Below, in pieces: positions 25,746 through 35,635 of a stretch of 64,000 nucleotides of DNA. The position numbers and the translations under genes are program-made. Source of the stretch: Succinivibrio dextrinosolvens DSM 3072. Its GTDB lineage: Bacteria; Pseudomonadota; Gammaproteobacteria; Enterobacterales; Succinivibrionaceae. The stretch is taken from contig NZ_FUXX01000002.1 of NCBI RefSeq assembly GCF_900167015.1, positions 62,001 through 126,000 on the forward strand, given 5' to 3'. The notes under the pieces were generated by a model. That model was not told where the DNA came from and searched no databases. It saw only the letters and a program-made list of their open reading frames with translations. Numbering within the stretch: the stretch's first letter is position 1; every line of letters begins with the position of its first letter.

Positions 25746-26201
25746 CTATAGGTCTTTAATCATATAGAAGGTGTTAGGCTTTGGCTTAACGTCTTCACCT
25801 TCATAGACTTCAAATCCATGTTTCTTATACAGATTTACAGCTGCAGTAACACTTAGAGGTGTATTCACAATCACCTCGGTGAAACCTGAATCCTTTGCTT
25901 TTTTCAGGAGTTCTCCCAAAAGCAGATCACCTAAATGCTGACCGCGTGCTTCACGTCTAACATACAGTCTTTTGACCTCACATCTTTCATCGCTGACTTT
26001 TTTGAATGCTGCCATTCCCTGAAATTCGTCTTCATCAACAGCTACGATCAGATCTCCGAAAGGAGGAAGGTATTTTTTCTCGACATTATCAAGTTCGTTT
26101 TCAAAATGCTGGAATGCGGCATCCTGATTAAGATTCAGGGCCGAGTCTTCGATCATTTTTTTTACCTGAGGCAAGTAACTCTTACCGTCTATAATTTCCA
26201 T
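25746..26201 (-). CDS. GNAT-family N-acetyltransferase
   Basis: A 151-residue single-domain acetyltransferase. VKRLYVRREARGQHLGDLLLG is the acetyl-CoA pyrophosphate-binding motif A (R/QxxGxG/A, here RGQHLG), followed by the C-terminal VNLYKKHGFEVYEG. Acceptor unknown. A single-gene transcript with its own terminator, convergent with prlC. Confidence 0.85.
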   Translation of the reverse strand: MEIIDGKSYLPQVKKMIEDSALNLNQDAAFQHFENELDNVEKKYLPPFGDLIVAVDEDEFQGMAAFKKVSDERCEVKRLYVRREARGQHLGDLLLGELLKKAKDSGFTEVIVNTPLSVTAAVNLYKKHGFEVYEGEDVKPKPNTFYMIKDL

Positions 26202-26251
26202 AAATACTCCTGTATGTTTTTGTTATCTATCATTTTCTATTTTAAATTCAA

Positions 26252-26282
26252 ATAAAAAAAAAGCTTCAAATTATTGAAGCTT
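26252..26282 (-). terminator. Terminator of rnb
   Basis: AAGCTTCAA (26261-26269), loop ATTA, TTGAAGCTT (26274-26282). On the minus strand it is followed by nine T. Confidence 0.88.
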
Positions 26283-26310
26283 CTTTTTAAAAATGCGATT
26301 TTAAACGGTT

Positions 26311-28317
26311 TTATTTGCGTTTTGGCGCAACCTTAGCTTTTTTAGGCGCATAAGGATCAGGAAGCATCAATCCTCCGATGCTCTCGCAAGGCGCTGCAAT
26401 AATTGATCTGGTCTTCTTGTTGATTTCAACAACCTTCAGATTGATCTTGTCTCCAAGTCTATAAACCAGATCCTGTTTAACATAGATTTCACCAGTGTCT
26501 CCCTGAAGAGTAAGAGAATCCTTATCCTCTGTCATCATGGAGAATGGAACGAATACCATGGCTCCGTTAGCCTCAAGAATAGCCTTGAATCCACCTCTTG
26601 AAACCTCGAAGATTACAGCTTCAAATTTTGTCTTCTTTTCAATGTCTGGCTCAAGGAACTCAACGTATAACCAGTCTTTAACATCTCTTTCTGCCATACG
26701 GTTTGTTCTTCTGGCTTCATTCATGATCTTAAGCAGGTTCTCATCCGGCATGGTGATCTGCTCTTTGTGCTCAATCATGGATTTCAGAAGACGGTGGTTT
26801 ACCATATCGCCGTATTTTCTGATTGGAGATGTCCAGGTTGCATAGTTGTACACACCCAGTGCGTAGTGAGGGCCTGGTTTAATTGAAATCTCTGAGAATT
26901 CCTGCAGCTTTCTGATTCTGCTGTCAAGATAGTCATTGTTGTGTTCAATGGCGAATCTTCTGATGGCATTGTATTCTTCAAGCTCACCTAACTTCTCTTC
27001 ATTGAAAGGACAATGTTCCTTGTTTAAAAGTTCAATCAGATCCTTTTTCTTCTGAAGATCAAAGCCCTTATGCAGGTTAAAGATACCGCTGTTTAGTTTT
27101 TCAGCAAGGAAACTGCCTGCTGCGATATTGGCAATGATCATTGATTCTTCAACAATACGGTTGGCAATACGGCGGAAGTTAACCTCGATATGATCAAGTG
27201 AACCGTCCTCTTTTAGAACGAAATCATAATCAGGCTTGTTCTTGAATGTTGCGGCATGAGTAGCACGATACTTATCGCGACACTCGGTAAATCTGATAAG
27301 AGTCTCAAGGACAGTCTTGATTTCTTCGGTTGGAACGAAATCGGCGCCCTCAACCTTCTCAAAGTAGTCAGATACCTTGTTGTATGCAAGTTTTCCGTGA
27401 GACATGATGTTTGCAAGCTTGAACTCTGTCTTGTCTGCAAGCAGAGTACCGTCCTTGGCAACAGTCATGATTCCAACCAGTGCAGGTCTTAATTCATTCT
27501 CTCTTAATGAGCATAGATTCTGAGAAAGAATTCTTGGCAGCATTGGAATATCTCTACCTGGAAGGTAGATTGAGAATGCTCTGTGTGAGGCGCTTTCATT
27601 CTCAGGTGTATTCTGCTCGATATATCCGGTTGGATCTGCAATAGCTACATACAGCTTGTAGTTATCATCGTTCTCTTCAATATATAAAGCATCATCCATA
27701 TCCTCGGTGTGCTCTGAGTCGATGGTAACGAATGGAATAGAGGTCATATCCTCACGAGGAAGATCCTTCTCTTTGAACTCAAATTCTGAATCCTCAGGTT
27801 CCTGAGTTGGAAGATCGTATTTTCTTAAGCTTACAAGCCAAGGAGTCTTTGGATCATCCTTTTTGCAGATAAGTTCATCAAGAGTTGCTCTGAATTCCTT
27901 TTTCTGCAGAGCATGTGATTTAAGGTTACAGATAACCCAGTCCCCATTGTTCAGCTTTACTGACTGGTCCTTGCGTCTGTCATCTGCAGCAATCCTGATA
28001 TTGATGCTAGGATGATCAGGAATGATGAACAGTTTTCCTGAAACAAAAAGAACCTTTGCAACAAATCTTGTCAGATAGGCTTCAACAAGTTTCTCTGGAA
28101 CAGCCTTGGTCTTGTCGCCGTCTTTTTCAATAATGGCTACAACCTTATCGCCGTTGACAACATTCTTCATGTCATTAGGGGCAATAAAGAAAGAATCTCT
28201 GTCTACCTCAAGAAAACCGAATGCGCGATCGGTGGTCTTTACGTAGCCTTCTTTTCTTACCTTCTCTTTCTCAAAGGTGTTTTTCAGCTGCTTTAATGCT
28301 GGATCGTCAAATAACAT
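26311..28317 (-). CDS. rnb: Exoribonuclease II
   Basis: A 3'-5' exoribonuclease of the RNB family. The frame is open from 28398, but the ATG at 28317 (MLFDDPALKQLKNTF) matches the start of E. coli RNase II, with CGGAGAG about 10 bases upstream; this gives 668 residues (E. coli 644). Visible parts are the N-terminal cold-shock domains (GYVKTTDRAFGFLEVD), the catalytic RNB core (IDSEHTEDMDDALYI, with the Asp cluster), ATWTSPIRKYGDMVNHRLL and a C-terminal S1 domain. The alignment favours RNase II over RNase R, which is longer with a basic tail, although a short Lys-rich tail is present. Confidence 0.92.
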   Translation of the reverse strand: MLFDDPALKQLKNTFEKEKVRKEGYVKTTDRAFGFLEVDRDSFFIAPNDMKNVVNGDKVVAIIEKDGDKTKAVPEKLVEAYLTRFVAKVLFVSGKLFIIPDHPSINIRIAADDRRKDQSVKLNNGDWVICNLKSHALQKKEFRATLDELICKKDDPKTPWLVSLRKYDLPTQEPEDSEFEFKEKDLPREDMTSIPFVTIDSEHTEDMDDALYIEENDDNYKLYVAIADPTGYIEQNTPENESASHRAFSIYLPGRDIPMLPRILSQNLCSLRENELRPALVGIMTVAKDGTLLADKTEFKLANIMSHGKLAYNKVSDYFEKVEGADFVPTEEIKTVLETLIRFTECRDKYRATHAATFKNKPDYDFVLKEDGSLDHIEVNFRRIANRIVEESMIIANIAAGSFLAEKLNSGIFNLHKGFDLQKKKDLIELLNKEHCPFNEEKLGELEEYNAIRRFAIEHNNDYLDSRIRKLQEFSEISIKPGPHYALGVYNYATWTSPIRKYGDMVNHRLLKSMIEHKEQITMPDENLLKIMNEARRTNRMAERDVKDWLYVEFLEPDIEKKTKFEAVIFEVSRGGFKAILEANGAMVFVPFSMMTEDKDSLTLQGDTGEIYVKQDLVYRLGDKINLKVVEINKKTRSIIAAPCESIGGLMLPDPYAPKKAKVAPKRK

Positions 28318-28479
28318 TATTAATATGCTCTCCGAAAAAATATCAGCGTGAATTATACATGCATAGCGCATTCTTTTCACAAAATTTAAAAAAAACACAA
28401 AAAGTAATTTAAAATAGAAGGAAAGACCCTAGAAAAATCAAATAATAATCATTTTTTAAGAAAAAGAATTAATAGTACG

Positions 28480-29424
28480 ATGCTTAATGATCAGATAAAC
28501 TCACAAATCCGTTTTAATTCGTATGCTTTTGCACTGACAAACTGTATTCTTGGATGTGCACTGGGATTTTTCTATGGCCATGTCACCTTTGCTACTCTGA
28601 TTACTGCTGTTTCAATTTCCATAACAGGTGTAAGTGTCCTTGCTCTGTGCAACTTTTCTATTGATTATTCAAGAGCTTATAAGAACCATTTAAGAGATAA
28701 GAAAGCAGGTATTATCTCTCCTATTATGGTTGGTGATATACCTGTTACACAGCTTAGAAAACGCATGGCTATGATGACCCTGATTGCTGCTGTATTTGGC
28801 GCGATTGCCATCTATTTAGCTCTTGGCTCAAACATTCAGGTTCTGTCTTGGTTTATCTTTCTGTGCGTAATGTGTGTGCTTGCGACTCTGTTTTACAATG
28901 TTTCCGCTCTGTACCTGTACAGAGGTATAGGCGCAATTGCGATTTTTCTGGTGTTTGGAATGGCATCTGTTGTTTGCGCACAGTTTCTGATTGTTGCCGC
29001 AAGTCATTCCACTATCGATATATATCCTGATACCATTCTTCTTGCCTTCTCATCAGGAGCTTCATCTTTAATGATCCTGTACGGCCGCTCCATAAGAATG
29101 ATGGTTTCGGATGAACCTCATGTAGCCAGCAAGTCTTTTGTGCTTTCTTTTGGTTACAAGATTACTTCCATCTACCTGTTAGGACTTCTAGTTGCTAACA
29201 TTTTCTTCTCAGTACTTGCATGTGTATCCTCACACAGACCTATTGAGGCTCTGATGCTGCTGGCTGGCTTTATTCCTATGTCATATCAGGTCTACACCAT
29301 TATCAGACATATGAAAATGTCGGTCATTCTTAAGCAGAGTTTTAACAATCTTATGTTCTTCTGCTGTATAAATAATCTTGTATGGGTTATCATCCTTGCT
29401 GTAGATTATTGGATATATAACTGA
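28480..29424 (+). CDS. MenA-like UbiA-fold protein lacking catalytic motifs
   Basis: A 314-residue polytopic membrane protein clearly homologous along its whole length to the next gene (shared LTNCxxGCALG, QLRK.M, CINN/IHN.VWVIIL segments). The first Asp-rich motif, NFADDYGD in the neighbour, is here NFSIDYSR (58-65), and the second, RDIDEDR, is RMMVSDE. Prenyltransferases of this fold need those Asp residues to hold Mg and the prenyl diphosphate, so this copy is probably not an active transferase. It is full length and intact, with 23 bases to the next gene. It may be a partner subunit, a lipid-binding protein or a decaying duplicate. Confidence 0.8.
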   Translation: MLNDQINSQIRFNSYAFALTNCILGCALGFFYGHVTFATLITAVSISITGVSVLALCNFSIDYSRAYKNHLRDKKAGIISPIMVGDIPVTQLRKRMAMMTLIAAVFGAIAIYLALGSNIQVLSWFIFLCVMCVLATLFYNVSALYLYRGIGAIAIFLVFGMASVVCAQFLIVAASHSTIDIYPDTILLAFSSGASSLMILYGRSIRMMVSDEPHVASKSFVLSFGYKITSIYLLGLLVANIFFSVLACVSSHRPIEALMLLAGFIPMSYQVYTIIRHMKMSVILKQSFNNLMFFCCINNLVWVIILAVDYWIYN

Positions 29425-29447
29425 TTCTTGTTAAATTTGAGTATCTT

Positions 29448-30386
29448 ATGATGTCAGACTGGATTACTGAATTACGTATCAAATCTCTTTTATTGTCTTT
29501 AACAAACTGTTCTGTCGGCTGTGCCTTAGGCTGCTACTACGGCGTAGTCTCTCTTTACACCATAATTGCATCTGTACTTATTGTTACAACCGGTGTTCTG
29601 CTTCAGATTCTAAGTAATTTCGCAGATGACTATGGTGATGCCCTCAAGGAGGCAGATGGACCTAACCGATTAGGTCCAATCCGTGCTGTAATGATTGGCT
29701 CCATCTCGCTTACACAGCTGAGAAAAGCCATGGGAACTGTAACTGTTGCAGCAACAATCTGCGGTATTCTTGCAATCTACATGTGTCTTGGAAGCAATCT
29801 TCAGGCCCTGGCCTGGTTTGCCTTCCTTGGTGTGTTTGCAATTCTGGCAGCGATTTTCTATACCATTGGTTTTGCCTATGGCTATAAGGGCTTTGGTGAT
29901 ATTGCCGTATTTATCTTTTTCGGCCTTGCCGCAGTAATAGGTTCTCAGCTTCTGGTTCTTGGCGCAAGCGGTCAGCCAGTGGACATATTCCCAGACTCTA
30001 TATATCTTGCTTGTGCTATCGGTATTCACTCCGTAATGATTCTGCATGTGTCTGCTATGCGAGATATCGATGAGGACCGTCTAAACGGTAAGAAGACTGT
30101 TGCTGCAAGACTTGGTCACAGACTTTCCGGTATCTATCTTGTAACCATGTTTGTGGTATCAGCATTGCTATCATTAGGCGCTTGTCTGACTTCCCACAAG
30201 CTTTGGGAGTGTTCAATCCTGGTTATTGCGCTTATACCTCTTTTAGCTTCAACCTACAGAGCCTTTATTCACTGTGAAGATGGCTCAAAGGTAGCAAAGG
30301 AGCGTAAATTCAGTCTTATCGGCTGCGCTATTCACAATATTGCATGGATCATTATTCTGATTGTTGATTTCTGGGTTTACTACTAG
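29448..30386 (+). CDS. menA: 1,4-dihydroxy-2-naphthoate polyprenyltransferase
   Basis: A 312-residue UbiA-superfamily membrane enzyme attaching a polyprenyl chain to dihydroxynaphthoate, the committing step to demethylmenaquinone. LQILSNFADDYGDALK (about residues 52-67) and PNRLGPIRA reproduce the MenA first motif; MRDIDEDRLNGKKTVAARLG is the second. About eight to nine membrane segments. Its presence suggests menaquinone-based anaerobic respiration (for instance fumarate reduction, inferred). It is followed by a strong terminator and sits in a two-gene unit with its degenerate paralogue. Confidence 0.92.
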   Translation: MMSDWITELRIKSLLLSLTNCSVGCALGCYYGVVSLYTIIASVLIVTTGVLLQILSNFADDYGDALKEADGPNRLGPIRAVMIGSISLTQLRKAMGTVTVAATICGILAIYMCLGSNLQALAWFAFLGVFAILAAIFYTIGFAYGYKGFGDIAVFIFFGLAAVIGSQLLVLGASGQPVDIFPDSIYLACAIGIHSVMILHVSAMRDIDEDRLNGKKTVAARLGHRLSGIYLVTMFVVSALLSLGACLTSHKLWECSILVIALIPLLASTYRAFIHCEDGSKVAKERKFSLIGCAIHNIAWIIILIVDFWVYY

Positions 30387-30410
30387 AAATCCGAAGAACA
30401 TAACACTAGA

Positions 30411-30456
30411 AACAGCACTGAACGTTTTGTATTTAACAAACAGTGCTGTTTTTTTT
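30411..30456 (+). terminator. Terminator of the menA pair
   Basis: AACAGCACTG (30411-30420) and CAGTGCTGTT (30441-30450) form a perfect 10-bp stem around a 20-base loop, followed by a run of T. It lies between convergent menA and trkH. Confidence 0.85.
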
Positions 30457-30457
30457 A

Positions 30458-31912
30458 TTACTGCTTATAGAAGATTCTTGTAAAGCACAGCAGTACCGGC
30501 AGAATCTCAAGACGTCCTAGAATCATGTCACAGCTGAAAAGCAGACATAATGAATCTGAAATCTGACTGAAGTTTGTTGATGGGTTCAGAGTTGTACCCA
30601 TTGCAGGTCCAATGTTTGAAAGACATGATATGGTTGCTGTTACTGAGTCACCAAGGTCAAGACCTAAAATTGAGGCGATAACTGAAGATACTGCCAGAAA
30701 GGCGATGTATGACACCATATAGGTAATAACTGCAGATAAGGTACCAGGATCGATTACCTTGCCCTTAAATCTTGGCTCACTGACAATATGTGGATGGATC
30801 AGTTTTAACAGCTGTGTCTTGTACATTGAATAGCAGATCTGCAGACGGAAGGTCTTGATACCGCCTGATGTTGAACCTGAACAGCCGCCGATGGCCAGAA
30901 TAAAGAGGAATGCCATGGAAGCAAAGTGATTCCATAAAGTGAAGTCCTCAAGTGCGAAGCCTGTTGTTGAGGTAATAGCTACCACGTTAAACAATGATAT
31001 TCTAAATGCTTTCTCAATACTGTAATCATTCTTGAATATCAATGAGATAGCAACACTTGTTGCAATAATCAGATTGATAAGCAGAAAACCTCTGACCTGC
31101 TGATCTTTGAAGAACTGCAGATAGTTTCCTGCAAGCGATGACAGAATCAGCATGAATGGACAGCTTGATATGAACATGAAGATGATGGCTGTGTACTGAA
31201 TGAAAGGTGAAGTTCCGTTCATTGACATATCAGTTGGAGTCATACCTCCGGTAGCCACTGTACTCATGGCTGTGGTTACAGCTCTGAACAGATCGAATCC
31301 GCCAACCACATACAGGAAGGTACACAGACCTAAAATAGCAATGTACCAGATGATAAGTGACAGAGCCATAATCTTGATATGGGGAGTATATTTTGCTGAA
31401 TCATCAAAAGAGCTTGATTCTGTACGGAAAATACTCATACCACCCATTGCTGAGATTGGAAGAATAATAACCGCCAAAGCCACGAATCCTACGCCTCCTA
31501 CATACTGCAGAATAGCTCTCCATAAAAGAATGGCATTTGGTCTTGAATCAAGATGGGTGATTACTGTTGAGCCTGTTGTTGACAGGGCAGAACAGGATTC
31601 AAAAATTGCTTTGTAGACGTTGATATCAGGAAGATCAAAGTAAAAAGGAATCGCAGAGATTAAGGACACAATAACCCATAGAGAGGTTGTGAATAGGAAC
31701 AGCACTCGAAGCGAAGGATACTGTCCTGCCTTTTTACCGATCAGATAGAAAATAAAACTGATAAAAATACTGAGACCGCCTGTGAAGTAAAAGGCTGTTC
31801 CTCCTCTTGCCTCATTGATATGTGCATATATCGCCGGAATGAATGTAACCAGTCCGAAGACGAATAATGCCGGGGTAAGTAGCTTTGCTACCAGTCTGAA
31901 ATCTACAACCAC
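30458..31912 (-). CDS. trkH: Trk potassium uptake channel TrkH
   Basis: A 484-residue inner-membrane K+ channel subunit (E. coli TrkH 483). Four pore-type repeats are visible, including STTGSTVI, STVATGGMTPTD, TSTTGFA and LSNIGPAMGT. It imports K+ under TrkA control. Its start overlaps the end of trkA by 10 bases, so the pair is translationally coupled. Confidence 0.95.
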   Translation of the reverse strand: MVVDFRLVAKLLTPALFVFGLVTFIPAIYAHINEARGGTAFYFTGGLSIFISFIFYLIGKKAGQYPSLRVLFLFTTSLWVIVSLISAIPFYFDLPDINVYKAIFESCSALSTTGSTVITHLDSRPNAILLWRAILQYVGGVGFVALAVIILPISAMGGMSIFRTESSSFDDSAKYTPHIKIMALSLIIWYIAILGLCTFLYVVGGFDLFRAVTTAMSTVATGGMTPTDMSMNGTSPFIQYTAIIFMFISSCPFMLILSSLAGNYLQFFKDQQVRGFLLINLIIATSVAISLIFKNDYSIEKAFRISLFNVVAITSTTGFALEDFTLWNHFASMAFLFILAIGGCSGSTSGGIKTFRLQICYSMYKTQLLKLIHPHIVSEPRFKGKVIDPGTLSAVITYMVSYIAFLAVSSVIASILGLDLGDSVTATISCLSNIGPAMGTTLNPSTNFSQISDSLCLLFSCDMILGRLEILPVLLCFTRIFYKQ

Positions 31913-33315
31913 GATGGAATCCAGAATGAATCAGGTCTGAACATTTTAACCAGTTTACGCATCTGAGTATGATCGTCCAGGAATGCAATCAGATGATCCT
32001 TAGGCTCAAAAACAAAGGAATCATCAATACGTACAAACTTTCTTTCTCTCTTAACAAGACCAAGAGTAACACCCTTTGGCAGATTTAAATCGGAAAACTT
32101 CTTGCCGATAATCTTTGAGCTTGACTTTGAGCCCTCAAGAATAAACTCTATGGCCTCTGCCTTTCCCTGTCTGAAAAGACTTACCGATTCCACACCTTCC
32201 TGTCTGATTGAGGTAAGCATAGCGGAAATAATTGATTCCTTTGGAAGAATTACGGTTCCGATTTCGCTTCGCTCATTGTCAGATAGCTGCAGGTAGCCTT
32301 CGGATTTGATAATAGCTGCTGTTTCAACGTTATGCATTCTGCGCATAATCAGTGATGACATGATATTGGTTTCATCAGAAGGGGTAGCTGAAATATACAG
32401 ATCAGTCTTGTCCAGATTCTCCTCAAGGATGAAATCCATATCAGTAGGATCAGCATTGAAAACCTGAACTGATGAACTGTGAAGATTGATTGCGGTTCGT
32501 TTCGCTCTCTGAGGATCAGCTTCGATAAGTTTAATACGATAGTTCTCTGACAGTGTTCTTGCCATGTAGTCAGCAATATGGGTACCGCCAGCGATGGTGA
32601 TGTATCTCTTTGAAACCGGCAGAGCTCTGAATGCTCTTAAATGATGTTTGATGTTCTCTTTGATACAGCAGTAGAACACCTCATCTCCCTCGACGAAAAC
32701 CTCGTTTTCCATCTTGGTAAGGTATTTTTCTCTGCCGTTCTCATCTTTTCTGTAGATAGCTAGAACTACAGCATCGGCAGCATCGAATTTGTTGAAATCA
32801 GCTACAAGCTTGCCGCATAGTTTACCTTCAGCAGTAACCTTGGTACTTACAACTACCAGAGATCCGTTACAGAATGCCCCATAGGCGTTGATTCCAGGAA
32901 AATCAACCTTGGCTTTGATAATCTTTGTGACCTCATCCTCGGTAGCGATAATGTGATCAATTGGAATACCGTCCTTACCAAAAAGATTATTTCTCTCTTC
33001 AAGGTAGTCATGAGCGCGCAGTCGGGCGATGGTTCTGGTGGTTTTAAACAGGAAATGCGCAACAGAACAGGCAGTGATATTGGTTTCATCGTCTGAGGTT
33101 GTTGCCACCAGAAGCTCGGTATTCTTGGCTCCTGCCTTACGCAGTGTTTCAGGTGATGCAGGATTGCCTACAACAACACGAAGATCAATTCGGTTGGCAA
33201 TCTCAGCCAGCTTCTCAGAAGCTGTGTCAGCAATGGTCACAGCATGGCCAGCGTCAACAAGGTACTTTGCAAGCTCTAAACTTACATCACCGGAACCTAA
33301 TATAATGATCTTCAT
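31903..33315 (-). CDS. trkA: Trk potassium uptake regulatory protein TrkA
   Basis: A 470-residue cytoplasmic protein with two tandem RCK/NAD-binding units (first nucleotide motif near GSGDVSLELAKYL, second near TIAGGTHIADYMARTL), each followed by a TrkA-C domain. It gates TrkH in response to nucleotides. It follows rsmB by six bases, in the def-fmt-rsmB-trkA order common in gammaproteobacteria. Confidence 0.95.
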   Translation of the reverse strand: MKIIILGSGDVSLELAKYLVDAGHAVTIADTASEKLAEIANRIDLRVVVGNPASPETLRKAGAKNTELLVATTSDDETNITACSVAHFLFKTTRTIARLRAHDYLEERNNLFGKDGIPIDHIIATEDEVTKIIKAKVDFPGINAYGAFCNGSLVVVSTKVTAEGKLCGKLVADFNKFDAADAVVLAIYRKDENGREKYLTKMENEVFVEGDEVFYCCIKENIKHHLRAFRALPVSKRYITIAGGTHIADYMARTLSENYRIKLIEADPQRAKRTAINLHSSSVQVFNADPTDMDFILEENLDKTDLYISATPSDETNIMSSLIMRRMHNVETAAIIKSEGYLQLSDNERSEIGTVILPKESIISAMLTSIRQEGVESVSLFRQGKAEAIEFILEGSKSSSKIIGKKFSDLNLPKGVTLGLVKRERKFVRIDDSFVFEPKDHLIAFLDDHTQMRKLVKMFRPDSFWIPSWL

Positions 33316-33321
33316 AAAAAA

Positions 33322-34692
33322 CTATTCTTTTATAAATCTTGCGTAAAAGAATCCGTCAGCGTTTAATTCACCCGGAAGTCTCTGATATGTTTCAACTTCA
33401 TTTCCATTCATTATAAATGGAAGAAGTCTTGCATCAGTATGGCGGGTTAAAAAACTTCTAACTTGCTCAATATTTTCTCTTTTCAGAATTGAGCAGGTGG
33501 TATATACAAGAATGCCACCTTTTTTCAGTTTGGCAAAGGCATTGTCCAGAATTTTTGCCTGTGTTTCAACAAGCTTCTCAATATCTTTCTGTCTGCGAAG
33601 CCACTTAATGTCAGGATGTCTTCTGATTACACCTGTTCCTGAGCATGGTGCGTCCACAAGAATACGGTCAAATTCGCCTTCCAGTGAAGATAGAGACTCG
33701 GATGCGTCAATCTGTCTTAGCTCTGGATTGCGGTTAAGTCTTGATAGTCCGCGCTTGGTTTCCTCAAGTCTCTTTTCATCAATATCGCAGGAAATAAGTT
33801 CAATATCCTTTGCCAAATCAAGAATATGAGCTGATTTTCCGCCTGGGGCAGCACAGGTATCCAGTACTCTCATGCCGTCTTTGAGAGCTAAAAGAGGGGC
33901 TGCCATCTGGGCAGATACGTCCTGAACCGCTACATAGCCCTGCTCAAAATAAGGCAGTCTTGAAACGTGCTCAGGTTCATCAAGAAGTACTGCTGAAGGG
34001 CACTGTTCAACTGCAGTGGCTCCAATCTCTTTTTTCTCAAGGCACTTTAAGTAGTCTTCTGTTGAGATTTTTGAGTTCTCTACACGCAGATACATTGGAG
34101 GATGAACATTTGAGTTCTTCATGATCTCTATAACTTCATCTGCAGTGTATGTCTGTGACAGCTCATCAAACAGCCATTTAGGGAATGAATGTTCGACACA
34201 TGGATCTGCACTGTGAATTAAATGAGCTCCCTCACGCAGGAATCTTCTTAAAACAGCGTTAACTACACCTGTGAATTTTCTGCATTTGATTAAATCACAT
34301 GCGCCAACAGTTGCTGCAACAACAGCGTGAGCTGGTGAACGGGTAAAGATAATCTGGTATAGGGCGCAGATTATAAGTGTTCTTACCTGATTGAATCTCT
34401 GGTTGATTCCTCTGTCTAAAAGCTCTGATGCTGTAGTGGACAGAAGTCTCTTATGACGCAGTGTTCCGTATACGATTTCCTGTACAAAGGCTCTGTCTCT
34501 ATCATCGAGATCCTTTGTATACATAGGTAAAGCTGTACTTAAAGAGTTACCTTCCTCGACGGCATTAACACATAGTGCTGCTGCGGCTCTTGACTGAGAA
34601 CCTGATGCAATAACCGGCTTAGAAAAAGAAGGCTTACGTTTTGTATTTGAAGGACGTGACTTGTATGGTCCTTTTCTTTGAATATCAGACAA
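33322..34692 (-). CDS. rsmB: 16S rRNA m5C967 methyltransferase RsmB
   Basis: A 456-residue SAM-dependent RNA cytosine methyltransferase. An N-terminal NusB-like domain (about residues 30-170) is followed by the Rossmann core with CAAPGGKSAHIL, the DAPCSGTGVIRRHPDIKW motif IV and the catalytic TTCS (VYTTCSILKREN). A basic ~30-residue N-terminal extension (KGPYKSRPSNTKRKPS) precedes the usual start. It overlaps fmt by 8 bases. Confidence 0.94.
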   Translation of the reverse strand: MSDIQRKGPYKSRPSNTKRKPSFSKPVIASGSQSRAAAALCVNAVEEGNSLSTALPMYTKDLDDRDRAFVQEIVYGTLRHKRLLSTTASELLDRGINQRFNQVRTLIICALYQIIFTRSPAHAVVAATVGACDLIKCRKFTGVVNAVLRRFLREGAHLIHSADPCVEHSFPKWLFDELSQTYTADEVIEIMKNSNVHPPMYLRVENSKISTEDYLKCLEKKEIGATAVEQCPSAVLLDEPEHVSRLPYFEQGYVAVQDVSAQMAAPLLALKDGMRVLDTCAAPGGKSAHILDLAKDIELISCDIDEKRLEETKRGLSRLNRNPELRQIDASESLSSLEGEFDRILVDAPCSGTGVIRRHPDIKWLRRQKDIEKLVETQAKILDNAFAKLKKGGILVYTTCSILKRENIEQVRSFLTRHTDARLLPFIMNGNEVETYQRLPGELNADGFFYARFIKE

Positions 34693-35626
34693 ATCTATTT
34701 CCTATACTAAAAACATCTTTCTTTGATCTTGCAATATCAGCTGCCTTAACAGGGCCCTTTCCTGGAGCCTGAATAGTTATGAGTTTAATCTGGCCATGGG
34801 CGCAGGCAACATTGATACCCTCTTTATCCACGCTGACAATACTGCCTGGTTCAAGGTTGCAATCTTCATTGATAACAGCTGTATCAAAAAGTTTGTATTT
34901 GACGTCATTTAAGGTTGAGGTAGCAACAGGCCATGGGTTTAAGCCTCTGATAAGACGGCTTACTGCCTTTGCATCCTGATTAAAGTTAACAGCAGATTCC
35001 TCTTTTGAAATCTTTGCTGCATAGGTAACCTTGGACTCATCCTGAGGTGTAGCAACAGCTGTTCCGTCAAGAACTGATGGCAGTATATCAATCAGTGTTG
35101 ATGCTCCAAGAGCGGCAAGGCGATCGAACAGTGTACCTGAGGTATCCTCGTCAGTGATTTTTGTTGTAGCAATCTTAAATACGTCACCAGCATCAAGCTT
35201 AAGACCGATCTTCATGATTGATACACCAGTCTCCTCCTCTCCGTCAAGAAGGGCTCTCTGAATTGGAGCTGCACCTCTGTATTTAGGAAGAATTGAGCCG
35301 TGAACATTGATACATCCCAGCTTTGGCGCATCAAGAATTCTCTGTGGAAGAATAATTCCATAGGCTACAACGATGCACAGGTCTGCATTTAATGATTCAA
35401 ACTGTCTGATGTCATCCTCATTTTTGAAGTTGACAGGAGTATAGACATCAAGTCCAGCCTCAAGTGCAACCTTCTTTACATCGGATGGACATAGTTTGTG
35501 ACCGCGACCTGCAGGACGGTCTGGCTGTGTGTATACAGCTACCGGTCTGATTCCAGCCTTCAGCAGCTCCTGAAGATGGATTGCTGCGAAGTCAGGAGTA
35601 CCTGCAAAAATAATTCTTTTATCCAT
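34685..35626 (-). CDS. fmt: Methionyl-tRNA formyltransferase
   Basis: A 313-residue enzyme that formylates initiator Met-tRNA with 10-formyl-THF (E. coli 315). It has the FAGTPDFAA start, the hallmark INVHGSILPKYRGAAPIQRA, and a C-terminal tRNA-binding domain. It lies between def and rsmB in the expected operon, 9 bases after def. Confidence 0.96.
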   Translation of the reverse strand: MDKRIIFAGTPDFAAIHLQELLKAGIRPVAVYTQPDRPAGRGHKLCPSDVKKVALEAGLDVYTPVNFKNEDDIRQFESLNADLCIVVAYGIILPQRILDAPKLGCINVHGSILPKYRGAAPIQRALLDGEEETGVSIMKIGLKLDAGDVFKIATTKITDEDTSGTLFDRLAALGASTLIDILPSVLDGTAVATPQDESKVTYAAKISKEESAVNFNQDAKAVSRLIRGLNPWPVATSTLNDVKYKLFDTAVINEDCNLEPGSIVSVDKEGINVACAHGQIKLITIQAPGKGPVKAADIARSKKDVFSIGNRFV

Positions 35627-35635
35627 ATTCTTTAT

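Noticed and set aside
28318-28398. N-terminal extension of RNase II
   Set aside because: The ATG at 28317 matches the family start and has a Shine-Dalgarno sequence; the upstream part reads as promoter and leader DNA.
29670-30047. A 125-residue minus-strand ORF inside menA
   Set aside because: It is a shadow of menA in another frame and has no start signals or domain features.
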